Positions 23,784 through 35,600 of a DNA stretch of 64,000 nucleotides are shown here, piece by piece. Location of the stretch: the NCBI RefSeq assembly GCF_000023025.1, contig NC_012997.1, positions 1,720,764 through 1,784,763 of the forward strand. The letters are read 5' to 3'. Source of the stretch: Teredinibacter turnerae T7901 (GTDB taxonomy: Bacteria > Pseudomonadota > Gammaproteobacteria > Pseudomonadales > Cellvibrionaceae). Below the pieces are notes generated by a model. That model worked only from the letters and a program-made list of their open reading frames with translations. It was not told where the DNA came from and did not search any database. Within the stretch, counting starts at the first letter, position 1; the number at the start of each line of letters is the position of its first letter. Made by a program: the position numbers and the translations under genes.

Positions 23784-25034
23784 CTAGTGCTTAGCTTCGT
23801 CCGCACGGGCTTCCTCGCGCTCGGGGTCAGATTCTTCTTTCGAAATCATCTCAAGTACTTCTGCTGATGTCTGCACCATCGGTTCAAAGTGCGCAGTTTC
23901 GCCAGCAGGGAGCACGGACATTCGGCGGATCTGCAACACGGCGTAGCACCCAAGCACAAGAAGAACAGCAGCAACATACGCCGGAAGGGCGTGTACGCCA
24001 AAGGCATTCATCAACGAGCCTGCGAGTAGGGGAGCTAAGGCAGCACCGGCGCCGTGCAAAACGAGCATATCCGTTGTACCGGAGATCACTTCGTCGGGAT
24101 GAAGTTGGTCGATCAGCAACGCTACGGCGATGGGATAGAGTGCAAATGAAAATCCACCCCACAGGAAATACAGCGTAATTAAACTCGTTAAGCCCGTGGC
24201 GAAAGTCGTTATCAGCATTAGCAGTGAAGCAGCGATACAAAGCGTGAGTAGCACTTTACGGCGGTCATGCTTATCGGAGTAGCGGCCGACCGGGAGTTGA
24301 AATAGAGCGCCACCGACAATGGTCATACTCATCAACAAACCAATATCACCTCGGCTAAAGCCTTGTTCCTGGGCGAAGAGTGGCGTCATACTCCAAAATG
24401 CGCCCATCGCTAAGCCAGATAAAAGAGCTGATGCGACTGGAAGTGGTGCGAACTTTAGAAGTTTCCGTAAGCTACTCGAAGCCTTTTCGGATATATGCGG
24501 TTGGCTTCGGCTCGTGATAGTAATGGGTAACACAGCCCAGCAGATAAAAATTGCTGCGATGGCGAATGCTGTAAACGCTTCTCCTGTGTCCAGGCGGAGC
24601 AACTGCTGAGCTACAGCAATTGCGCCAAGGTTGACCACCATATAGGTCGCGAAAACCTTTCCCCGGTCTTCCTTTTGCGCACGAGTGTTCAGCCAGCTTT
24701 CGATCACGGTAACGAGTGTGACAAAAGCAAGCCCGTATACAAAACGCAGCGCAAGCCAAGCCCATGCGTTTACCCATAGATAATGCAGTAACGCGACAGA
24801 CCCGCAAATGGCTGCGCAAAAGGCGAAACTGCGGATATGACCTATGCGCTGAATTAGACGTCCGCTAACGAAAGTACCGCAGGTAAACCCAGCGAAATAA
24901 CCCGACATAATCAGACCGAGCATGGTTTTAGAAAACCCGTAGTCATTCCCTGTCAACGTTATCAATGTATTGAGCAAGCCGCCGCCAAGGAGCAGTAAAG
25001 CGACACTACCGAGAATCGCACTAATTGGGTGCAC
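23784..25034 (-). CDS. MFS transporter, YcaD-like
   Basis: A 416-residue major-facilitator protein with about 12 hydrophobic segments, beginning MHPISAILGSVALLLLGGGLLN and including the family loops GRLIQRIG (after TM2) and GRYSDKHDRRKVLL (after TM8). A long central loop separates the two halves. The C-terminal tail is acidic and cytoplasmic (EESDPEREEARADEAKH). It resembles the YcaD/UMF-type MFS group, and the substrate cannot be deduced. It stands alone on the minus strand between two repeat-rich regions and is the only ordinary cargo gene between the two lipoprotein copies, so it may have come in with the island. Confidence 0.85.
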   Translation of the reverse strand: MHPISAILGSVALLLLGGGLLNTLITLTGNDYGFSKTMLGLIMSGYFAGFTCGTFVSGRLIQRIGHIRSFAFCAAICGSVALLHYLWVNAWAWLALRFVYGLAFVTLVTVIESWLNTRAQKEDRGKVFATYMVVNLGAIAVAQQLLRLDTGEAFTAFAIAAIFICWAVLPITITSRSQPHISEKASSSLRKLLKFAPLPVASALLSGLAMGAFWSMTPLFAQEQGFSRGDIGLLMSMTIVGGALFQLPVGRYSDKHDRRKVLLTLCIAASLLMLITTFATGLTSLITLYFLWGGFSFALYPIAVALLIDQLHPDEVISGTTDMLVLHGAGAALAPLLAGSLMNAFGVHALPAYVAAVLLVLGCYAVLQIRRMSVLPAGETAHFEPMVQTSAEVLEMISKEESDPEREEARADEAKH

Positions 25035-25577
25035 TAAAGTCCAGATGGGAGCCTCCTTAAATCGTTACAAAACGCAGATACAACAAACGTGCTTGTAAAT
25101 GGAGTTCTTGCGCTTAGATGAGTTCAATCGAGCATTGTGACATGCATAGCTATAGCAGTGAAGCAATGCCCACGCCAAAGGAACTATTGTAGAGGCGGTA
25201 AAGGGACACGGTAGAGGGACAGGCACTGTAAGTCATAAAGGGACAGTCACTGTGCAGGGCCTGTGAGCTGCAATTTTCCGGAAGGGGAACGCGCAGAGGG
25301 CGGTATGAAAAGGATGGTATTTTAAAAGGGACAGTCACCTAAACTTTACAAAGAGAAAAATTACAGGCAAACACCTCCACAGATTGCATGGAGGCGATAT
25401 CAAATTGGAAAATTTATTAGTGACGAGCAGTATGTTGAATTTTACGGATATGGTTGCGCAATTTTATCTGGCGCTACACGATGATTGTACGTAAAGAGGG
25501 GAGTTTTGTAGCTTAAAAGGTGATCAATTTGGAGTAGAGCTAAACGTTGGTCTTACATCTAACTTCTTGATTTATCT
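25035..25577. other. intergenic region with further GGGACAG repeats
   Basis: No gene is supported. Plus-orientation motifs occur near 25213 (GGGACAGGCACTG), 25240 (GGGACAGTCACTG) and 25328 (GGGACAGTCACC). They sit between the MFS gene and the 3' end of the RAYT gene. Confidence 0.6.
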
Positions 25578-26543
25578 TTATGCAGCACGTTGAACTTGTT
25601 GCGGTTTTTTCGAAAATCTTTGTCTGTAGATTTTTTCAAACTGCGTTGAATCTATTGCCCAGCTGGCAGAGTTAATCTGGTTGGCCAACTCGAAATTATG
25701 AAGAAGCCGACCCGCTTCCGGTTGATTTTTGTATTTGCGTAGAGCGAACTCAATTAGTTGGAGATACTCGTGGAAGGTGATGGGTAATTCGGATTCGCTA
25801 GGTTCGCTTGCTGAGCGTTTAAAAGGGAGCAGTGGTTTGAATACAAACTGGTTGTATCGTTTCGCTTTATCTTTTGGCGAAGGTTTATGCGTGATTTCTG
25901 TCTTTTTATTAGCGGATAGCCTCACTTTTAAACTGGTATGATCGGATGATTGTGGTGATGCGGCGATTCCTGCGCGAATGGGATTAAGATCTACATAGGC
26001 CATCGCTGCAAGTAGTGCATTTTCACTCAGTAACGCTTGCGATTTATAACGGGATTCCCAGAAGTGCCCGCTACACTGGTCCTCCTCGTTGGCTCTCTTT
26101 GCTATTGGTTCGTTGAGGCATTTCATAAACCAACTGAGATTGCTTAGCCTGTTGCGAAGTACCGCTATAGCAGACTTTACTTCGTTTAGTTCTGTTTCAC
26201 TTAGTCTCTCGCCTTTGTACCATTGTTGAACCAGGTGGGGCCCTTTGAAAAGGTGTCGCCAACGGGTTACGACATCATAATCCTCGAGCGCTGCTATTTC
26301 TTCTGGTGACAGCTTGACCACAAGATGCAAATGGTTAGACATCACAGCATAGGCGCAAATATCTATGCCGAAAAGTGAAGAGAGTAAATGAATTCGATCC
26401 TCAATCCATTGGCGCCGGTGCTCGTAGCTCCTGCCTGTAGATTCGTCTTTACCACATAAAAAAGATCGCCGCACACAGCGGGAAACAATGTGGTAATAGC
26501 GCGTGTCAGCAATGTCGACTAATTCCTTCCGTGGACGAGTCAT
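25578..26543 (-). CDS. REP-associated tyrosine transposase (RAYT, Y1/HUH superfamily)
   Basis: A 321-residue IS200-related Y1 transposase of the RAYT type. It begins with the typical MTRPRKELVDIADTRYYHIV and a VRRSFLCG segment. The HUH metal-binding motif is SNHLHLVV. The catalytic tyrosine region is MAYVDLNPIRAGIA, followed by a basic C-terminal tail. There are no IS-type terminal repeats. Instead the gene is surrounded by GGGACAGGCAC motifs, on the left in one orientation and on the right in the other, as expected for a single-copy RAYT that maintains REP-like repeats. The length exceeds that of IS200 TnpA (about 150) and fits RAYTs with a C-terminal extension. Confidence 0.9.
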   Translation of the reverse strand: MTRPRKELVDIADTRYYHIVSRCVRRSFLCGKDESTGRSYEHRRQWIEDRIHLLSSLFGIDICAYAVMSNHLHLVVKLSPEEIAALEDYDVVTRWRHLFKGPHLVQQWYKGERLSETELNEVKSAIAVLRNRLSNLSWFMKCLNEPIAKRANEEDQCSGHFWESRYKSQALLSENALLAAMAYVDLNPIRAGIAASPQSSDHTSLKVRLSANKKTEITHKPSPKDKAKRYNQFVFKPLLPFKRSASEPSESELPITFHEYLQLIEFALRKYKNQPEAGRLLHNFELANQINSASWAIDSTQFEKIYRQRFSKKPQQVQRAA

Positions 26544-26707
26544 GATGCATTCCGGAATACTGTATTTATAAACAGTTTAATGTGATGGGTGTGTATGTCA
26601 ATACCTTTGCCGGTTTTAGTTATTGAAGGCGTTGAATGAATTTGGATGTTGGCCGTGATTTTCAGGCTGTTGGTAAATTGGATCAAACGGGGCAAGCGTT
26701 GTTTCAA

Positions 26708-26852
26708 AGGTGCCTGTCCTTGTGAGCTTCCCTCTTTTCAACTGTTAGGGTGCCTGTCCTACTGGTACACTTCAAAGTGCCTCTCCCATTCGTACAAAGG
26801 TGCCTGTCCCATTCGTACACCTGTCCCATTCGTACACCTGTCCCATTCGTAC
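26708..26852 (-). repeat. cluster of GTGCCTGTCCC motifs (reverse orientation) upstream of the RAYT gene
   Basis: At least six copies are seen: GGTGCCTGTCC at about 26709, GGTGCCTGTCC at 26749, AGTGCCTCTCCC at 26776, GGTGCCTGTCCC at 26799, and two short CACCTGTCCCATTCGTACA units ending near 26852. The last three share CCCATTCGTACA and form a short tandem array. They are the reverse complement of the motifs left of the RAYT gene. Confidence 0.8.
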
Positions 26853-27292
26853 ATAAAAAAACAGTGATTGGCTTCACAGATGGGTTGTTCCCTCGTATTA
26901 TTGAACGCCGCTAATGGTTTAGCTGCCAAACAATTATTACGTGTCACATGGAAGTTCTTCGTGCCATATAAACTCGCTTTTGCATCATCTGCTTCTCGCA
27001 GCATTTCAAGCCTCACGTCGGTTTTTCTTGCATCGATATTGAGCGCTGGTTCTCAGGTTTACATCTACGGTATTCGCTTTGTGATTATTTCACTGAGGGC
27101 GTTGCTGTGTATCTGATATTTGATGCTTTTTTAATTCTTTGTACTGATCATTGCGCTCAGTCACATAGTTTAATTTAGCGACAGGTTGCACGTACTACAC
27201 AAACACCGTGTGGTATAAATCAGACTTTATAAAGTCGCGGCAAATAGTGATTTTGCCCTAATAAATAAGTACGAAACAAGGAATGGTCCCTC
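26853..27292 (+). other. intergenic region upstream of the second lipoprotein gene
   Basis: No gene can be supported, and short open frames on both strands look like chance. The right part is AT-rich and must contain the promoter of the lipoprotein-tpsA-tpsB operon. A ribosome binding site AAGGA lies 11 bp before the ATG at 27293. Confidence 0.4.
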
Positions 27293-29611
27293 ATGCTATC
27301 TTCGTATTCCACCCGTTTTTCCCGTTCCCTTAAAGCGTTGTTGGTGTCCACAACTTTAATCACCCTTGTCGCATGTGGTGGCGACGATAATGGCGGTGTC
27401 GACCCATCAGCATCACCCACTCCAACAGTTGCGCCGTCAGTTACGCCCACGCCAACGATGGCGCCGACAATAACGCCAACACCGTTCCCGCCCACACCGG
27501 TTCCCGATACCTCGCCAGAGGCTTTTACCTTTACCCTGGAGCAACCCACTTACGCGCGCAGTGCTGAGGTATTAACCAACACGGTCACCATTGCAGGCAT
27601 TAACACCCAAGCGCCGCTGGTTGTATCGGCTGGGGCCGAGTACAGCATTGCCAGTGGAGATTTTACAGCCGGTAATACCACCATCGCCAACGGCCAAACA
27701 CTGCAAATTAAAACCCAGGCCGGTGCGGAATTTAGTGATGAAGTGGCGATTACGGTGAGCGTGGGCGATTACGAAACGTCGTTTACTGTAGTGACTGTCC
27801 CACAGGATATTACGCCAGAGCCATTCAGCTTCGCACCGAAAACCGATGTGGATCTGGCGATGGCCTATACGGCAAGCGCGACGATTACGGGTATTAACGA
27901 TGCCGCGCCTATTTCCGTTAGCAATGGTGAATATGCGATTGGCGATGGCGATTTTACCAGCGCGGCCGGTACCATCGAGAGTGGCGAAACCGTTACCGTT
28001 AAAGTGCTTTCCTCAACAAACTTTTCTACCGAAACCGCAGCAGTACTGGATATTGGCGGTGTGAAAGGCACGCTTGCTGTGACCACCCTTGCGCAGGATA
28101 TTGAGCCGGATGCATTTAGTTTTGAATCCGTTATGGACGCGGATTTAAATACGGTCTACTCCGCTGATGCTATTACAATTTCAGGTATTAATGATGCCGC
28201 GCCTATTGTGGTAGCTGATGGTGAATATGCCATTAACGACCAGCCATTCACTAGCGAAGAGGGCACAGTACAAGCCGGTGACAATGTTGTATTGCGCCTT
28301 ACCTCAGCCGCTACAGCAAACACCGTTGCCATGGCGACCTTAACCATTGGTGGTATCGCAAACAGCTTTTCGGTCACTACCGTAAAAGACCTGCAAGCCC
28401 CCACTGCAAAAATCGCCTTCCCGCCACCCACGGCAAAAACCGCCAACACCTCCGTCATGGTGCGCGGCTCTGCCGAAGACAACCTCAGCCAAATCACCGA
28501 CCTAAAAATATTCGTTAACGGCCAGGACAGTGGTGCCACCATCGAGAGCACTGATAACTTCGCCACCTGGCGAACACAATTGGATTTATTAGAAGGCGAT
28601 AACGCCATCACTATTGTTGTGACTGATGAAGCCGGGAATGTAAATACCGAAGCGGCTGCGGTGAATATGCGGAAGGAAGAATATGACATCCCGTTTCCTC
28701 ATGAGGGGACGGTATTCGATTTGAGTAGAACTGTTGTATTAGATGATACTGGGAGAAATCCTCGTTTACTAATTGGGCGACGTTTCTACGATGGAAAAAT
28801 ACGTTCGGTCGACCTGCTCACCGGCGCTCGTAGTGAACTTACAATAACTGGACTGCCGACAGACCATACGATTACGGAAAGTATGGCGCTCGATAAAGAA
28901 ACCAATGCGCTATACGTGTTGTCAACGGCTCCTGGTGACCAAATAATTTATCGGGTAGATCTCGCGAGTTTGGAAGTGACCCATTTTCTGTCTCTCGCTG
29001 ATAAATTAACGGCGCCGGATAAGATTAGCTTGAGACGTATGTTGGTGGATCGTGAAACTCAGGATCATCCCCGCATTTTAATTGCAATGGTTTTTGAAAA
29101 CGCGATAGGCTCGGTCGATCTTGATCTTACTGAATTCTCGATTTTCTCTTCGAATACCATTCCCAATGCAGCGCTACCTTTTGATGAGCCCACGGACATT
29201 AAACTGGTGCCAGGTACTAGGCGTTTGTTAGCGACTAATTTGGCAAACGGGCAGATACTTGAAATCGACCCGGATACCGGTACGCGTAGTCTGTTCGTAG
29301 ACGCGGCAGCTTCTACTGAGACCAGTTCTTGGGCTTCTGCTACCGCGATTGCTTTTGATGTGTATCACGGCCGCAATCGAGCGATTTTTGCGGGGTATAG
29401 AAATAACGACACCTTGCTTGCGGTCGATTTGGAAAACAGGGCGGCTGAGTTGTTCTCCGACTTGGATTTGAATAATGATTTTGTAGAGAACAAAGCTATC
29501 ACTATCCATCCAGAATATGATTTTGCTTTTATTTTTGACAACGTAGAGGACGCGATTTTTGCAGTTGATTTAGTGTCAGGGCAGCGCGTAATTATTACTA
29601 AAAGCGAATAG
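27293..29611 (+). CDS. surface lipoprotein with Ig-like repeats and a beta-propeller-like region, copy 2
   Basis: A 772-residue paralogue of the protein at 20066. It has a lipoprotein signal (lipobox LVAC, Cys28), a shorter Pro/Thr linker (two 10-residue repeats), the same three beta repeats (PEAFTF, PEPFSF, PDAFSF), an Ig-like domain and a propeller-like C-terminal region. Its signal peptide is unrelated to that of copy 1. From the linker on, the two genes align without gaps at a constant 7,140-bp offset. Bases 27566-28524 show no differences from copy 1. The stretch around 28680-28880 (start of the propeller region) differs strongly. It lies 46 bp before the giant exoprotein gene and is probably co-transcribed with it. 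The function is unknown. Confidence 0.88.
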   Translation: MLSSYSTRFSRSLKALLVSTTLITLVACGGDDNGGVDPSASPTPTVAPSVTPTPTMAPTITPTPFPPTPVPDTSPEAFTFTLEQPTYARSAEVLTNTVTIAGINTQAPLVVSAGAEYSIASGDFTAGNTTIANGQTLQIKTQAGAEFSDEVAITVSVGDYETSFTVVTVPQDITPEPFSFAPKTDVDLAMAYTASATITGINDAAPISVSNGEYAIGDGDFTSAAGTIESGETVTVKVLSSTNFSTETAAVLDIGGVKGTLAVTTLAQDIEPDAFSFESVMDADLNTVYSADAITISGINDAAPIVVADGEYAINDQPFTSEEGTVQAGDNVVLRLTSAATANTVAMATLTIGGIANSFSVTTVKDLQAPTAKIAFPPPTAKTANTSVMVRGSAEDNLSQITDLKIFVNGQDSGATIESTDNFATWRTQLDLLEGDNAITIVVTDEAGNVNTEAAAVNMRKEEYDIPFPHEGTVFDLSRTVVLDDTGRNPRLLIGRRFYDGKIRSVDLLTGARSELTITGLPTDHTITESMALDKETNALYVLSTAPGDQIIYRVDLASLEVTHFLSLADKLTAPDKISLRRMLVDRETQDHPRILIAMVFENAIGSVDLDLTEFSIFSSNTIPNAALPFDEPTDIKLVPGTRRLLATNLANGQILEIDPDTGTRSLFVDAAASTETSSWASATAIAFDVYHGRNRAIFAGYRNNDTLLAVDLENRAAELFSDLDLNNDFVENKAITIHPEYDFAFIFDNVEDAIFAVDLVSGQRVIITKSE
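27416..27475 (+). repeat. 30-bp tandem repeat encoding the Pro/Thr linker (two units)
   Basis: Units at 27416 and 27446 match those at 20210-20329, where four units are present. This difference accounts for most of the length difference between the two lipoproteins' linkers. Confidence 0.8.
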
Positions 29612-29657
29612 CCTCAAATCCTGAAGGGGGCGAGTAGAAGGGTTGAAGAGTAGAGCT

Positions 29658-32600
29658 ATGAAGAATATTAAGACGTGGGACCAACAAAAGAGATTTAAAC
29701 TTTCCTGTTTGGCGCTGGCAGTACAAATGGCATCGGGCCCGGTGATTGCTGGCCCGGAAGGCGGTACGGTTACTGGCGGTACTGGGTCTATTTCCCGCGC
29801 GGGGAATACCACCACCATTACCCAGCAAACGGACCGGATGGCCATTGACTGGCAAAGCTACGATGTGGCCGCCAATGAACGTGTTCAGTATATTCAGCCC
29901 ACTTCCTCTTCCATTTCCCTTAACCGAATACTCAGTAATCGCGGCTCGCAAATTCACGGTCAGATCGATGCCAACGGCCAGGTCTTTTTAATTAACCCCC
30001 ACGGCATTATTTTTGGCGAAGGGGCGTCGGTGAATGTGGGGGGGCTGCTGGCTTCCGGGTTGAATATTCGCACTGACGATTTTATCAATGGCGAATTTAC
30101 CCTGGAAGGCATCAGCGGTAGTGAGGGTACAGTCGTCAACCACGGGCTTATAAATGCGGCTTTAGGCGGCAGCGTCAGCCTCGTGGGCAAGCGTGTGGAA
30201 AACCACGGGCTTATTGCAGCCCGTTTGGGCCGGGTGAACCTGGCGGCGGGCAACGAAGCGGTATTAACTTTCGACCAAAGCGGGTTGATGGGGGTACGCG
30301 TTAGCCAAGAAACTCTGGAAAGCGACCTGGGTGTCGATGCGGCAGTGATTAACAGTGGCCGTATCGATGCCAATGGCGGGCAGATACTGCTTACAGGAAG
30401 TGTCAGTGAGGATATTTTCTCGCAAGCGGTTAACCACGAAGGCCAGGCAAAAAGCGTGGTGGTGCATGAGGATGGTTCGTTCACACTGGGCGCTGGGGGC
30501 GCTGGGGGCGCTGGGGGCGATGTGGTGAATACCGGCTCGCTTTCTGTATCCTGTGCCGATGGCGCTGCCGGTTCGATTGTTGCCGTCGGCGAGAATGTGA
30601 CTTCCTCGGGCGAGGTACATGCCGACGGTGCAGGTGGCCATATTGAGCTACATGCAAGTGACACCACCCTGCTTACCGATAATGCCGTTGTTTCCGCCAA
30701 TAGCAGTGACGGTATCGCCGGTGAGATTCGCCTATTGGGGTATAACGTTGGTCTGTTTGGCAATTCCGTAGTTAATGCGCAGGGCGCGTTCGGTGGTGGC
30801 GATATTCTTATCGGCGGGGATCTCTCCGGAAAGAACCCGTTGGTACGCAATGCCGAGTTTACCTTTATTGGCCGTAACTCCTTTACTAATGCGAGTGCGA
30901 CTTCGGACGGTGATGGTGGTCGTATTATTGCTTTCGCGGCCAACACATTGCGAAGCTATGGTCATTTAGCCGCACAGAGCGGTGTGAATTCCGGCAACGG
31001 GGGCTTTATCGAAACTTCCGGGTTGCAGGGGTTTGAAATTACCAGTACCCCCTCGGCTGGTGCAAGAAATTCATTGGGGCTCGCGGGTGAATGGTTGATC
31101 GACCCTTATAATATTACCATTAGTGATGATACTGGTAGTGTTGATCCTGAGACTGGCGATGATGGTGATGCTGTTTTTCGACCAACAGAGAGCGGTGCGG
31201 TAATCAATATAGGAATGCTCTTGAAAGCGTTGCAGGGAGTTGATTCTGATAATGCTGGGAGTAATGTGACGATTTACACTGCTTCGGACGGTGTGGACGA
31301 GGCCGGTGATATTCGCTTTCTATCGAACTTGATCACTACAGATCAGCTTACCTCTGCTAGGTTGCTGACCCTAATTGCAGACAACGATATCTATCTCAGT
31401 GGTTATATTGATGCCACTGTTGTGGGTGGATCTGCGTCAACCCTCTCCCTAAACTTCAACGCCGCCAACAACATAGTAATCGGCGAAGATGCCGATATCC
31501 TCACCCCAGGCGGCACAATTAATTTTCACGCCGACAACGATATTATCAATAACAATTCAGGCCTAGAAATTAACGCGGCGGAAATTAATTTCATTGCGGA
31601 TTATGATTTTATTGAAGGAGCTAGCGCTATCGGCGGAAGTGGGAGCATTGTCGCGGGCGATGGATTTTTCGCGGATGACGATGGCGATGGCATTGACGGT
31701 AACGATCAAAACGGCGTTTTTTATTCTGTCGTTGGCAGCGAAATTAAAACCTTCGGCGCTCCCGTGCAAATAAAGGGAAGCGGAATTCATTTACATAACG
31801 TCAATAGTTCGGGTGAAGTCAATCGTGCTGGCGGAGATGTATTACTACACTCGCTAGTTGGCGGGATCAATATAAATAAGATAGTTTCGGACGGGGGAAG
31901 CGGTCAGGTTTTTACCGGTGCAGCTTCTTATCAATATGGTAGTCCGGGGAGAGATGGCGGCGAGATTTACCTTAGTTCTGACGGGGGCGCAATTTCCGTT
32001 GCGGAAATGCTTTCGTCCGTCGGTGGAGCGGGGGTCGCTCCAGATACCGCTGTTGGCGCGACTGGGACTCAGCAGGGGCAAAACGGCGGTGACGGAGGCG
32101 CGATTATAGTTTCCGCCTCTAATTGTGTCGGGGAATGTATCACACTCGCAGACATTGTCGCTTCTGGTGGCGATGGGGACGGATTTAGCAACGGAAATAA
32201 TGGTGCTGGAGCGCTCGAATATTCCGCGATGGGTGGGGATGGAGGCTCAATTTTTATCGGCGCAAAACCTGTGGAAAACTCATCGGAAGCAGTTTTTTCA
32301 CAGATAAGCGTGAACGGGGCGATCACGTCGAACGGTGGTAAAGGTGTTGGGCATGGAACATTGTATACGAGCGTTTTGAACGAAAATGGAGATGCTTGGG
32401 TATACAGAAGGTACATCAGTCAAGCGGAGGGTTATGCCCTACTTGACGGCGTAACTGTGTTAGCTGAGTCCGGTCGGGGAGGCGCCGGCGGCGACGTTAG
32501 GCTTGGGTATATTGTATTAAGAGATGGCGGAAGCGAATCCTATATTTCATCAAATACGGACAAAATACTTGTAGGTGGTGCGATAAGGGTAAACGGTGGG

Positions 32601-35600
32601 GCTGGCGGTTTTGAGGAAAATTACGAGATCCTAAACAGTAATGTAGAGGGGGCCGATGGTGGAGCTGGTGGCCAAGTGCTTTTTATTGGTGGGGAGGCTA
32701 TCGTTAATAATGAAATTTATGCCAATGGGGGGCGTGGCGGTAATTGGCAGTTTCAGGGTAACAGTGATAGCTCAAGCCTCGTTCATGCTGCTGGAGACGG
32801 AGGTGGCGCAGGTAAAGTTGTTATTAGAGCATCTAATACGGAGTTAAACAACGACCTTTTTCTTCTTGGTGGTGGAATATCACCTATAACAAGTGACGGT
32901 GTATCTTCGCCTGAAGCTGGCTTATCAGGAGTCGTCGCCATTCTCGTGCAGGGCGCCGAGGGTCAAGTCAAAATCGGGCTGAAACAGGAGTTTAGTTCGG
33001 ATGTTCAGGTGAGTGCAGCGATACCCGTCGAGGCGTCGACACACCATTTGATCGGCCCTACTTTATCTGCTGGTGTCGCAAATAATTGGCTAATTACTGG
33101 TTCGAATATCGGGAACCTTAACTCTTCAATAACATTCTCCAATATCGGCAACCTCGTCGGTGGCGACAACGCAGATGTATTCACCCTTCAGGAAGGCGGG
33201 CGAATTCTTGGCTCTATTAAAGGTGGAGCGGGTGACGATCAAATCATTGGGTCTGACAATAGCCTCACCTGGGCGTTAAATGTTGAGGGTGTACTGAATA
33301 GTGACGGCACGTCTATCGATGAAATTCGCTATGGCGAGATTTTTATCGATGAAAATGACGATTACCAAAAAGGCGTTTCCGAGACCGTTCACGTAGGTCG
33401 TTTCGAAGGGATCGAAATACTGACTGGGGGCGACGCGAGTGATACCTTCTACCTGGGTACCAACAATCTAGATCTTACAATATACGGTGGTGATGGTGAT
33501 GGTGATGGTGATGGTGATGTTGGTGGGCTTGACACCATTATCGCAGAGACCACCGCCACCACATTTACCATCAATGGCGGTGTAGTCGAGCAGGGTTCGG
33601 TTGTTGACCTTGATAACAATTGGACCATTGATGGCACTCAAGATAAATTAATCATCGATCCAAATGGCTCCAGCAGCCAGGTAAGTTTCACCGGTATAGA
33701 AAACGTCACCGGCGGCAAAGCCGCAGACACTTTTACACTCGCGGGAGGACCCACTATCTCCCTCGACGGTGGCGAAGGTATCGACGAACTTAAGGCCGCG
33801 GGCGGTAATGGGGAAACTAATAACTGGGAAATTAGCGGCGCGGATTCCGGCAATCTCAATAGCCAAGATTTTGCGGGCATTGAAAACCTGACCGGCAGCA
33901 ATGCAGATGATGTTTTCACTCTAAGCTGTGGTGAAAACGTCGCCTGCGCCATCTCCGGCACGATTACCGGGGGTGGCGGGACGGACAAAATTGAAGGCAA
34001 AAATATTGACAGTATTTGGCTGTTAACGAGCGATACTGACCCTACGTCTACGCTTTTCGGAAAGCTTATCAGCGATGTAAACAGTAACGGCAGCGACGAT
34101 TCCGAAGATGAAACCGCAACTGATAGCATACTAATTGCCCGCTTTGAAGACATCGAAACCCTGCAAGGTGCAACTGCAAAGGATACGTATCGAGTCGAAG
34201 CAGACGGTCACCAGCTTACTATTAAAGATTCAGGCGGTGAAAACGCGATCTATGCAAACACCGGGAAAGACAACGCCTGGGCGATAAACGATACATCCAC
34301 CACCGACAATTCTAACGACTCTCACTTGACGACAGAAGGTGCCTCCACGTCGATTTATTTCGAGGGGGTGCAGCAATTGTATGGTGGTGACACAACAAGT
34401 GACGATTTCACTGTTTCTGGCGACAGCTTTACCGGGGTCACCTATGTCAATGGCATGGGCGGTGCGGGCGATGAGTTAGACGTCAGTGCGACCGCTCTCG
34501 GCGATGTGACTGTCGCTTTGGGTGGGGCTTTTGATGGCGCTACTATTCAAGCTGATAATATTGAAAATGTTGTTGGCAGCGGGGAAGGTGATACGCTTGT
34601 TGCGTCCTATGCTACCCACAACCAATGGGATATTACCGATGTTAATCAGGGCGATATAACGCTGACCGAAATCGACGACGATACAAAAACGTTCGGCGTA
34701 TTGTTTACCGGGTTTTCATCGTTACACGGTGGCGCCGGCAATGATGATTTCTCCATTGCGGATGGTGGCTCGGCCGCAGCGATTGATGGCGCCGAGGGAG
34801 CAAATACGCTCAGTGTTACAAATTCAGCTGATGTCGACTGGGTACTCGACGGCATTAGCAAAGGGCAGGTTAAATACGGGACTGATTCGATTAGCTTTGC
34901 GGGCATCGGTTCTATTACTGGCAATTCGACCAATGATTCATTCACCGGGCTGGATGCAGCTACAAATTGGGACATTACCACCGCGACCGGTGGTGATCTA
35001 TACGTACGTAACACTGACGGATCTAATGGAAATAGGTTAATCACTATTTCCGGAATGGAGGCTCTCAAGGGTGGGGATAACGTTGATGTCTTTGCTATCT
35101 CATCAAACAGCGTTACAAAAAACATTGACGGCGGTAACGGCAAAGACGCCTACAACATCAACACTTCCGGCCTGACTCTTTCGATTACTGATGCCGGTGG
35201 CGATGAAGACACCATAACCGCCGCCACCGGCACGGCCAACTATTGGGCGATAACCGATTTAACCGCCGGAACCTTGAGTGATGGTTCAGGCGCCCCAGCG
35301 AGTGGCGACCCAAAAATTACGTTTTCGGGTATCGACACACTGGTGGGTGAAGAAAACATCGCCGATCTTTTTGTATTTTCGCTTGCTAACGCAACATTGA
35401 GCGTGGATGGCGGTAGCCAGAGTTCGGAAGGCGTAAAAGATACGGCGAGTTATGCCAATGTGGCGGTAAGTGAAAGCGCACCCTTGGTTATTGCTGTCGG
35501 CAATACCGGGCTTGTGGGTATCGAAACGTTGAATGGGGGTGACGATGCCTCTGCACTGTACCGCACTATTCAAGGATCGGATGATGCGGATGCGATTACA

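Noticed and set aside
23085-26852. CRISPR array
   Set aside because: The repeated GGGACAGGCAC motifs are irregularly spaced, occur in both orientations, have no uniform spacers and lack cas genes. The RAYT gene explains them better.
29960-30946. 328-residue minus-strand open frame opposite tpsA, and other long antisense frames up to about 44 kb
   Set aside because: Gly/Asp-rich coding sequence creates long antisense frames rich in Pro/Ser/Thr/Val, and none has a start signal or recognisable domain.
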